Shown: positions 21,341-31,000 of the stretch, in pieces | Position numbering within the stretch: position 1 is the stretch's first letter | How the letters are laid out: every line of letters starts with the position of its first letter | NCBI RefSeq assembly: GCF_007655135.1 | Contig: NC_045129.1 | Location: 4,712,001 to 4,776,000 of the forward strand | Source: Punica granatum | Lineage: Eukaryota; Streptophyta; Magnoliopsida; Myrtales; Lythraceae | Direction: 5' to 3' | Length of the DNA: 64,000 nucleotides | Position numbers and translations under genes: made by a program | Notes under the pieces: generated by a model | What the model was told of the DNA's origin: nothing | Seen by the model: the letters and a program-made list of their open reading frames with translations, nothing else | Databases searched by the model: none

Positions 21341-22079
21341 CTTTTTTTTTAAATGAGTTCCTTTTGGGATTGAGGAGAGATTTATTAGCCTAATAAGGGA
21401 AAATGAAAAAGGAAATAAAGAGAGATCGAAGAAAGGGGACATGGGACAGTGGCACTTTAAGAAATAAGAGGTTTCATGTACAATTTTAATCTGTGAGATT
21501 ATCCGGTGCCTCTTTATTCAAATTTTCTATTCTCTCATATTAGTATAATGGACCTTTTTAGTAACCGAAAATTAAAGGATACCAGAAAGACCATTAATCA
21601 GAATCTAACTTGAGACAGTTCAAGATGGGGCATATGTCAATAGCTTGTTTAACAGGGATAATATCTGTCGTCACTATTAGTTAGTTTAATCATCATAATC
21701 ATAAGTAGGGCCGCTGTTCGGTGCAATTTTCAATTCTTGTTCCAAACTTTGTGTTTGCAATAGCTAGTAAAAGGGTATTTCTTCTTTTTTCGATACAAAA
21801 TAATATTTTGTTATAAAGAGGACTCTGGACATATTGTATAACGAAATAGAAATCTTAATATATTAATAAGAGATTGTCTAAGGTCAGAAAGCTGCTAAAA
21901 AGTAAACTTTTACGGATCCTCTAAAAAAATAACAAGATTCTCGTTATTTAGCATTGAACTTGTCATTCAATAAAAGACTTGTTTTATTTAAGATAATAAT
22001 TTTTTTACAAAATAATAATTTTCTTATAAAATAATAAGTTTGTTATTTTTTAGCTGGTATCTTATTATATTAAAAAATA

Positions 22080-22375
22080 GAGTAAACTATCACTGTCACT
22101 ATCCACTTATTTATTAGCAATCGTTTTTTCTTCTGACATATTTTTGCCACCAATTAGCGCCAAACGTTGACATTTTGTTTATCATTTATACCATTACGTA
22201 ACGGAAAAGCGACGGAAAAGGTAACGCCGTCCATGAATTTTTCGTCACGAAGATTAACGGAATGGTATAAATGGTAGACGGATGCCAACGTTTGGGGTTA
22301 ATTGGTGGCAAAAATATGTCATGAGCAAAAACGATTACTAATAAATAAGTGAATTGCGACAGTGGTATTCTACTC
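22080..22375. mobile_element. Mutator-like MITE with long terminal inverted repeats and 9-bp target duplication
   Basis: A 296-bp foldback element. The left arm GAGTAAACTATCACTGTC...CACTTATTTATTAGCAATCG...GACATATTTTTGCCACCAATTA pairs with the right arm over about 115 bp. It is flanked on both sides by TAAAAAATA (22,071-22,079 and 22,376-22,384). Long inverted repeats plus a 9-bp duplication are the marks of the MULE superfamily. The target is AT-rich, so the duplication match is somewhat less telling than it would be in mixed sequence. No transposase coding. Confidence 0.8.
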
Positions 22376-23018
22376 TAAAAAATAATAAATTTCTTGTTAA
22401 ATAACAAGTGTCCTATTATTTAATAAGTTTCTTATTATTTTATTACCGATAATTGGTTGACACGTGATGATGTGGCACTCTCCGATTAGTCTTTGTAATT
22501 AATCCCTTTTAAGGAGCCTCCTTAGGGAAGTTATTATCATCCAATAAAAGAGCATAGGTTTTCCAATAAGGAATATTGAATTTGGAAATTTTTGATTAGG
22601 CAAAGGTGTGCGTCACAGTGCTACACTCCTTTTGAGATGGTATTCTTTTGGGTGAAAAATGAGCCTTGGTTAATCCAATCAAGTAAGATCAACCTAGTAA
22701 GGGATAAATTTTTCCCAGCGTGAATTTTCTTAATCCATAAATTAAAATCCGAGAAATTACTTAAGGGGAATAAGCGCCAAATCATTTGAACCAATTCACA
22801 TTAGTAAATATTTCGTTTAAGTTATATATGTCGCAAAATTCGAAAATATTCCAATCGAATGGTTTATATTACCCTTTTCCGTTTCAAAATTTAAATGTAG
22901 AAAACCCATGTTCTCGAGTGATCGTGTTTGCTGATAGATCGATGCTAACGGTCTTTAATTTCCAAATATATATACTTTAGGGGTCAGCTGCTCGATCATA
23001 ACTAGAAAGAACAAGATC

Positions 23019-24857
23019 ATGTCAATCCAGCCAGAGAATATAGAGAGGGGGGTTGCAGCACGCTTCCGTCAGCCTTTGCACAACGAGGATTTTCTTGAAG
23101 CGCAGGCTCTGGAGTGTTACGTTCGTGATATCAATTGTGTCAACGACACAGGTCCTAGGCTAAGCGAAGTTGTGTTCAGAAACAGCTACAATGACTACGA
23201 CCTTCGGAACCATGTCTTCCGATGGGACAGCAGGGACTACAGAGACATCTTCATTAACGGCTTCCAAGCGTGGCCTCTGGGAAACCCCGCGCCGCAGGAT
23301 TTGCAGTACTACAACCTGTTAGCCCACGTCAACGAAGGCGGCATCCCTCTTGCGGAGCCGCATGTTCGCAGGGCCTTTGTCAGCACCACACTGAATCCAG
23401 ACATGAGATTCAGGCTCAATGTTCCAGTTGGGACCTTAATCTATCGGTACGAGATATATGCTCCCGGCGGCATTTTGGTTCAGGAGACTCTGGGGGATCG
23501 CTATAACTTCGTGGGCCAACGAGAGATCGCCTTTGTTGGCGGTATTGACCGCCAATACATCCGGGCGGCCCAAATCTTTGAGGTTACTGGTTATGACGAT
23601 CAGGGGCGGTAAGTTTATATCTTTGTGTTGATTGCACAATTTTAAATTTTTGGATAAACATATATAGCTTTTATCAACAGTTTCATGATTTGCATCTTGC
23701 CCTGCAGACCCAGAACACAGAGACATGAAAATGTAGTTGTGATAAACATGTACTTCAATCCACAATCGCATCCCGAAGAGCTGATCAAGATTAATAGACC
23801 TTGCTGCTATTACAAAAATGAGGAGGGCCATTATGTGCCTCTAAGAATTAGGCTCTTCCGCGCAATCCGAGAGAAGAGGGACTTAGCAAAACACGATACT
23901 GATGATGATTCCAAGGCAGCTGATGAAATATCATACACTGATTATGTGCCTAACCCCGAGAGCGATGACCCTGCAGCCACCCTTGAATTTTATACAACCG
24001 ATAATCCTGCAGGCATCATAGATTGGTATTCCAAGGAGGTGGCCAACTTGGAGAGCTATATAGACGCCGCATTCCTTTCGTCCAGCGCCAATGAAGCCTA
24101 TCTATTCATGAGGAATGAGTACGTCTTGATGAACTATGCTCCAGGCAGCGACAAGATTGTAAGCGGACCGTCGCTCATCTGCGATGGATTTCCATCCCTT
24201 GTGGACACAACCTTCGGCGAGTACGGGATAGACTGTGGATTTAGGGCTCTTCACGAATTCCTCGGGCTTCATCCCGGAGACCAGCGCCTCGTGGCATATA
24301 TCTTCTCAGGGAATCTCTGCGCAATGGTGAACCATGCACCAGACGCCAAAGACGACAAGATTACTTCAGGCCCCTTGACCATCTGTACCATGTTTCCCTT
24401 CTTCAAGGGCTCCGAGTTTGAAAGTGGGATCGATGCCGCGTTCGAGGTGAACAAGACGCACGAAGCGTATCTCTTCAAAAGCAGCCAGTATGCTCGTATA
24501 AACTATGTTTCACACAAACTCATCGCTAAAGGTCCCATCATCAAAGGCTTTCCCTGCCTGAGAGGCACCATATTTGAAAGCGGGATCCAAGCGGCCTTCA
24601 CATCGCACAGCAAAGATGAGGCATACCTTTTCAAAGGGAAATCATTTGCGGTCATCAACTTTGCTCAGGGCGCCATTACCAACGATGGAGTGAAGGAAAT
24701 TGTTTCCAATTGGCCCTCTTTAGCTCCAATCTTGCCTCGCAAGAACAAGGGCGTCGATGTGCATGACCATGAACACATCAAATCATCAGCTGACGACCAG
24801 CCTCAAGACAACCCCCCCAAGGACAAACCCGCCCACGTCCATGATGAGCTTAAATAG
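23019..24857 (+). CDS. ADP-ribosyltransferase-like domain fused to four hemopexin repeats; predicted active copy
   Basis: Exons 23,019-23,608 and 23,708-24,857 join in phase (donor CG/GTAAGT, acceptor CCCTGCAG) to give 579 residues. Residues about 40-195 carry the marks of an R-S-E mono-ADP-ribosyltransferase: Arg68 in FRWDSR, an aromatic-rich loop IFINGFQAW, Ser122 in FVSTT, RYEIYAPGGI (143-151) and Gln167-x-Glu169 in QREIAFVGGI. This pattern is known from AB-type toxin A subunits; plant PARP and RCD1/SRO enzymes belong to the different H-Y-E class. A linker (198-310) leads to four hemopexin-like repeats (about 314-363, 369-430, 437-484, 489-535) of the seed albumin-2 type, expected to fold as a four-bladed propeller. 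A His/Asp/Pro-rich tail closes the protein. No signal peptide is obvious. I infer a two-part enzyme-plus-binding protein, possibly defensive; substrate unknown. Confidence 0.85.
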
Positions 24858-26099
24858 AGATATCTATATCAATTAAGCATAAGTACTTGCACATATCTAT
24901 ATCTATATAAGCCGCATATATAATGCATGCTGCGTGGTCACACATGGTAGTTATATACAGCAGCAACGTGCGTACATATGTCGTATATGGGTCGTCAGTG
25001 TTTGTCGTTCCTACATAAACCTGAAGTCTAGTAGTCTTCTTTACTTCCTTTCAAGGCGGCCTAGCTAGCTTGCATTGTATCGTGGTGTTACATATACATC
25101 ATTATGTACTTGCTATTATGAATATAAAAAAAATATTCACGTGCATGCACGTGAAAATAATATTATCTATTATTACATCTTCCGATGAATTAATAATGTA
25201 GTATAGTACTGGATGTTGCTCTTCTTTCTCTATGATTGTATCTATAGATAATATATAATGATGAAACGAAAAATCAAGTTTAACAATTTGCGCCATGTGT
25301 CATCTCAGGTTGCTATGGTGGTGTCATGTGTCAAGGCCTCATCTCTCTACTTATCCAAATTTAACTAATCTTCTAATTCGCTAGCAGTTGTAGCAAGTGC
25401 ATTGCACGTGCTTTAGGCAAAGTAAAGTGATTCAAATCACAAGAGATGTAATGCCAAATTTTGGTTTCTGTGCTCATAAAAAACATTTATTGGGATCAAA
25501 AAGAGCCCATTGATTGAATTTCCTGAACATTCCAATCAGTTAAGGAGGTACGTGGGTTTTTCTTCTTCTTTTTTTCCCGGGGGGAAGGTATGTGAAATTT
25601 TGTTTTTGGCAATATGATGAGATGCATGGAAACATGTTAAACCCACATGAAGCACTCTCCTCAACAATGGACTAAAGAGGTCACTAATTCTGCAAACTGA
25701 GACTTTCGTTAAAAATCTCATGATATATAAATATAGTTTTACACCACCATCGTTGGAGAGGATATAGATTGACCCCTCCTCAGCAATGCGAACTAAGCTT
25801 ATGTAAACTCTTAGATATCCCTGACAAGAATCGGAAGTTGACAATGGGACTTATGCCTCAGTCAAGTCACTCTTTTTTTTTTCGCCCTTTTTTTTTGGTG
25901 AATCTCAGTTGGGTCACTTTGTTGTACTGATAAAGCGTTCAGTTTGTTCCCATATTATTTGTTGGGTAACAGAAGACATTTCATCTGAAAAGAAATGCCA
26001 ACGTCAACATATGGAGAGAGGACTCCCTAGTACCAAATCCGCATTGGCCACATCCGTAAGCACAGCACTCCGTCTAATTCAGCCTTCAGAGTAGGAACT
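24858..26099. other. Intergenic DNA without a gene
   Basis: 3' flank of the gene at 23,019 (TA-rich, with a short CGTGCATGCACG palindrome near 25,140), then AT-rich DNA. No exon of the ADP-ribosyltransferase-like domain is recognisable here, although a hemopexin remnant follows at 26,656. No other coding region. Confidence 0.55.
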
Positions 26100-26534
26100 T
26101 TAAGCTGAATATCTATTGAGCTCACTCTTCAGCCCTCTAAGTTTCAGGTAGAGGATCGATATTGGATAACCTGAATAGAGCCCTTGCCACACTTTCCGTA
26201 CCGAATCACGGAACTCCTTATGCTGACTCCAAAAATTAAAATACTTAAAACGGTTTTGGCCCTGCATTCTCCACTGCTTGATAGTCAAAATAGATGCGCA
26301 ATGATCAGATATCCTTGGAGGAGTGAATTCCACAGTAGAATATATTCCATGCTGCAGCCAAATCTCATGTATCAACATCCTATCCGACTTCCTAGCCTGA
26401 GGCCATCCAGCTTCCTTATTGCTCCAAGTTAACCTGCAGCCCACAGAGGAGTGATCCAACGGATATAATGATGTAGCCTTTGTTGCCAGCATCGCACCAC
26501 AATTCATTCGAGCAGTCCAACTCTTCGTTATCAC
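26100..26534 (-). mobile_element. LINE (non-LTR retrotransposon) fragment, end of the endonuclease domain
   Basis: An open minus-strand segment of 144 codons has the typical layout of plant L1-like elements between endonuclease and reverse transcriptase: CRLTWSNKE, DRMLIHEIW, the catalytic-type SDHC, WRMQGQNRFKYFNFWSQHKEF, VRKVWQGLYSGYP and LKLRGLKSELNR. The reverse transcriptase is absent, so this is a short dead piece. It lies between the complete gene at 23,019 and the broken hemopexin copy at 26,656, where an ADP-ribosyltransferase-like exon would be expected. Confidence 0.8.
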
Positions 26535-26655
26535 TGGTTATAGCAATCACGTGGAAGCATAAACCGGTTCTTTTTACATCAATCTTTAAGAGGGACTAGA
26601 GATCAACATATTACATGTACATGATTATATATAAACATGCATCGATTGAATGCAG

Positions 26656-27580
26656 GCATGCGAAACTCGAGAGAGAAGATCCTGCGAATTATCCAGTACG
26701 GTTCAATGCCCATTTCCAGCTTCACACCAGCAAATTATTTTTAGGACGAAAATCGGAGGAAAAAGCTCAAAATTGTCGCTTAATTATTCTGTCAGCAGCA
26801 ATTTCCTACGATCAGGGAAATCGCAGGAAGCCATCGGCAAATGGTATAAGCGTGATGTGGTTCACTGTGGGAGCTATATCGAAGCAGCATTCCGATCATC
26901 TTTTAAGAACCAAGCTTACGTATTCATGAGGAATTAGGTAGTCTTGATTAATTTACGCACCCAACACTCCAAATGATTGGTTGGTCTACGGCCGATACGA
27001 CCGTTATTTACTCTTTTTTGACCGATACTGCACTTTCAATTGGAAGCAATTGAGTAATTGATTGTTCATGGAGTGAAGATATGATTAATAAAATTAAATG
27101 AGAGAGAAAAAAAATAGAAAGAAAAAGTGTATAAATCATAGATATTTATAAACATTAATATTTGATATGGTTGATGTTACCAGAATGCACGAGCAATGTT
27201 ATATCTAAATTTTATCCTTTCTGAAAGCTTAATAAAATTTCTCTCCCCAACGCCGTTATATAATAGCGCGATTGTCCGAAACCGTTATGACTGCGATGCA
27301 ACAATTACATGACCCACGACCGTGATTTAAATCCTTGATCCGTCTCATTGCTGAGGGCTTCCAGAGTTTGAGGAATACCATCTTCAAAGACGGAATTGAT
27401 GCTGCATTCGCGTCGCACCGTTACAACAAGGCGTACATTTTCAAAGGAAAGTACCAACAAAAGAATATATCATGACTGGCGTGAATGAAATCCTTCCGAA
27501 CTGGCCTTCCCTGCATGGCACCTTGCCTCGTAAAAGCCACGGTCTCGATGTTCATGACCAGGTGCCCGTCAACAACTAAC
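26656..27580 (+). pseudogene. Broken hemopexin part of a further family copy
   Basis: After an acceptor-like AATGCAG (26,655) the sequence matches the start of exon 2 of the copy at 11,256 (H-x-K/R-L-E-R-x-D, then FQLHTS). A frameshift follows, then GKWYKRDVV and SYIEAAFRSSFKNQAYVFMRN end in a stop (26,935-26,937). About 370 bp of unrelated DNA come next. From 27,340 the fourth repeat resumes (LIAEGFQSL, FKDGIDAAFASHRYNKAYIFKGK), is frameshifted once more and ends VNEILPNWPSL...GLDVHDQ with TAA near 27,580. No N-terminal enzymatic domain is found upstream. Clearly a pseudogene. Confidence 0.85.
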
Positions 27581-28090
27581 TCTAATTACAATGAGTCTGT
27601 ACCGTACGTACAACTAAGTATGTAACCTTTTGCTTTAAGGGGCCTCGTTTGCGGGTTTCGATTTAATTTGATGGAAGTCTGTGTTTATTTGGAATAAAGA
27701 CGTAATCGGGTTCAGCAATTACCTAAATACACGTGAAGGAGCTTTCAAGTTGTTGCCTTATATTATATCATGACAAACTGAGTCCTGTCGCATACGATAT
27801 GTGTGATATGATAATCTAATCGGTGGAGCACATAGGAATTCATCATTCAGAAATGTGCTGCAAATCCGTAGACAATTTCGTTCTCCAGTCAAATCCCATT
27901 AATCTTCTATGAATCTCTGACACCAAATTTCTCGAAGAACACGGAAGGCGCACTCCAGAGAGGCAGAGAGGAGCCCCGGAATTATGGGTGATCAATCTCC
28001 AATGGAGAATAGTGCCTGGAATAGTTCTTTCCAACTTCATTTCCGAGAAGGATCCTCGGTGAGTTCAATGCAATGCAAATCGGTATCGCA
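27581..28090. other. Intergenic spacer
   Basis: Spacer between the last hemopexin remnant and the 3' end of the beta-galactosidase gene, which points towards it from the other strand. It should contain that gene's 3' UTR (minus strand). No coding region recognised. Confidence 0.5.
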
Positions 28091-31000
28091 CTATAGCTGA
28101 TGCACGCTCGATCTGGTCGATCCACATGTAAAATCTGGGTAATCTACGGACTCTAATATCAGCTTAGGGTGTGGTGTCTCCAACTCAAGTATTACCTGTA
28201 ACAACAACAGAGTACAACCGGTTTGTTGAAATGAACAGAGAAAGAAGCCATATTGAGACGACATGCCATGCACATCCCAAAATCTTGACAACAGCTCCAC
28301 AATGATATTCCAAACATGATTCATCGAAAGACAATAATCCAAACATGAAAATTCAAAATTAAAGCTTTTTCTTATGATTTGAAATACGATTGATTGCACA
28401 ACATTCAACTAGATGGGCTCAAAATATCATGATTAAACAAAAAAGAAAAAACAATCACACCAGTAAGGTCGATGACGTACCACAACATTTTTCCCTTGCC
28501 GAAGGACCGGAGCAGGAACATAGAGGTTACACTGTGGGCCAACTGACTGCAAAAGAGCAGCCCAAGATATCTCAACAAGGGATAAAAGATGCATATCAAA
28601 AATCGATCTTCTATCGTCTTTTTCATTTTTCTAATGGCGAGAGAGGAATTGAAATATCAGAGGGAATGAAAAAATGGTTTTACCGGCCAAAATCTTCCCA
28701 AGTTGAAGTCGTTGATTAATGCAACTCCTTTACCCCAACCGCGGAAAGAAATGAATGAATCTTTAACTTGGTCAGCTTCATCAATAAAGAAACTGCCGGT
28801 ATAAAATGCTGGTACTCTTGTTACATTCTCTGCAGAGAGTGAACCGAATTTGATGATCAACCAAAAGAAAGAAAAAAAAAAGGAGAGGAAAAAAAAACTT
28901 AATTTGTAGTCTAGATTGTCACATCCGACTATTAAGAAGGGCCCCAAAAATGTCACGACTTAACAGATAACAAGAGAAAATCCATAATTATTGGAAACAT
29001 AATTGGCACCAAAGGCATGGTTGCATTAGATAAGAATGCATTACACAAGGAGTCAAAACTATAACTTCATTTTCTTTTCGATAGGTTTTAGCAAGTATAC
29101 CAGAGTTCTTGTCTGTGTTTCTACCGGAAGAAATTTTTCTGAATCCTGAACGACCAGCCTGAATGATTTTGTTGATATTCGGACTCTCATTCAGGTTATG
29201 GAGAGGAACTGAAACCATCTTCCACCCAAGGAGAGCTCTCTCGTTTAGGTAGACTGGAGAGAGAATACCCTGCAGGGGCAAGTCCAATTAAAAGGGTGGT
29301 ATAATTTTCAATAATTAGCTGACATAAGAAATGCCAAAAGTTATCACCGGGAAAAGAATAGTCGGTAAGTTGTGCAAGTACGTAAATATATATTATTATA
29401 TCAAACAAAGATTACAGTAAGGTCCTGACTAGGTAGACTTCGTAGAATCTGTATAGTGTCCGTGCTTAGAGCTACATGCTATTCTTTATTCTTTATTCCA
29501 TTCAGCCTCGCCAATCATCTTAGGGGAAATTATCCATTACAAATCAAATATCATGAATTTACAGATGTTTCTCAAAACAAATATAGTATATAATGAAATT
29601 GAAAAGAGAGAGAGAGAAAGAGATCGTGGAGCCCTCGTTCACATGATTACCAAAATAGGCAAAAGTTTAGGAATGTCATAGAACAAGGCAAGAGTGCGGG
29701 AGGATTTCACTGCAACGTGTTCAAAGCAATCAAAAGACAGGGAATTTACCTTAGGGTCAAAAATGTACTTTCCATAATTTACACGTCCCAAGTTCTCAAC
29801 CTAAAGAATTCAAAATAAGTTGTATTAGCTTAAACATGTCATGGCTATGCTGATTAAAAAGTGAATGAAGCATAGTTACCTTTAATGCGTAACTTTTAAC
29901 TTATCAAAAATGAACAAAAAGGCCTATACAATAAGCATAAGGAGAATGAAGTAACAAACCAAAATGTATATGGTGATGCTGGAGTCACATTTGGTAATTG
30001 GCAAACGAAGTCTTTGAGTCGACCATCTCTCAACAGTGCCCACATACAATGGTCTTCTTTCTTGAGATCGGCATGATATGAACACTTGACCTCTGTCGTG
30101 TACCTGAAAGTAAGCAAAATTTGAATAGACAAAGCTGAATCTAGCAATCAAAAGCATAACTGATAATATGAGAAACAAATTGACCAATCCTTGTCACCTC
30201 CAATTTTATTGAGGGATAACAACATATGTGAATGCAGAGCAATGTCTATCATCCAAAGATTTACCTTTGGTATAGAAAGAATGCCTCCATCATCCACAGC
30301 GCCATAATCAGAAACATACAACAAGAAGCCAAACATCTGAACATGGACGAAAGAAGCTGAGTTTTGTGAGACATATATACTCTCCAGTCATCTTGGATTA
30401 GTGCCATTGCTGAGTTCCACAGAAGGTGAGTACTATAGTGAACAACTCACTGCGTACCTGTCCAGCAGACTCCATGGAGAGAGGATTCTCAGATTCGACA
30501 GCATCGGAGGAATCTAATTGATCAAGCGAATCTAAGAGAAATCCTTTTCTCTGCAACTGAATCTGGCCATATCCCTTCTTTTCTTTGTTGTGAGGAATCG
30601 AAGGAAGAGATGCCGCACTATAACGCTCTATCACCCTACGAATTGCTGAAGCAAAAAGCAAAGCACAATGAGATCATTCTAAGTAATACCAAGAAATAAG
30701 AATTTAGGAATCTGACTATGGTGCCTCTTTCTAGAATGTCTTTATTGGGTTGAAAGTTGGGGACCAAGAAAGTACCTCTATATTTTTCACTATTTACATC
30801 ACCAGATTCTGAAATAGGTGCATCCTGAGAAAAGTGAACTCAAATTCATGTCCATTCGTTGGTCCATCCTTCTGTTTATATAACAAGTTTAACAAGAGAC
30901 AAAAACATGAGCTCAAACTTACATAATCATAAGAAGTGAGGTCAGGCTTGTAATCAAATTCGTCTTGACCGGTATTTGCTCCATTATAGAAGCCAAAATT

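Larger units (their letters stand above)
19607..23018 (+). other. Possible large leader intron, repeat-rich and without a gene
   Basis: This stretch holds SINE-like copies (19,810-19,975 minus; 21,193-21,340 and 21,430-21,565 plus) and two related repeats built of AATAAGTTTCTT strings ending CCCTTTTAAGGAG (20,030-20,310 and about 21,860-22,545). The MULE-type MITE at 22,080-22,375 is nested in the second of these. A dispersed-repeat piece lies at about 22,640-22,780. The first part (to about 19,730) resembles the short leader intron of the pseudogene at 16,310, which suggests later insertions enlarged it. I see no coding region. Confidence 0.45.

Noticed and set aside
23019..24857. Matrix metalloproteinase as an explanation for the hemopexin repeats
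   Set aside because: There is no HExxHxxGxxH zinc site or cysteine switch. Plant metalloproteinases lack hemopexin domains, and the repeats match the albumin-2 style (AYLF, APG, GFPSL).
23019..24857. Bacterial contamination or very recent transfer as the source of the toxin-like domain
   Set aside because: The gene has a proper intron at the same place as its paralogue, is fused to a plant seed-protein module, and is embedded in plant repeats with decayed relatives nearby. Ancient transfer remains possible.
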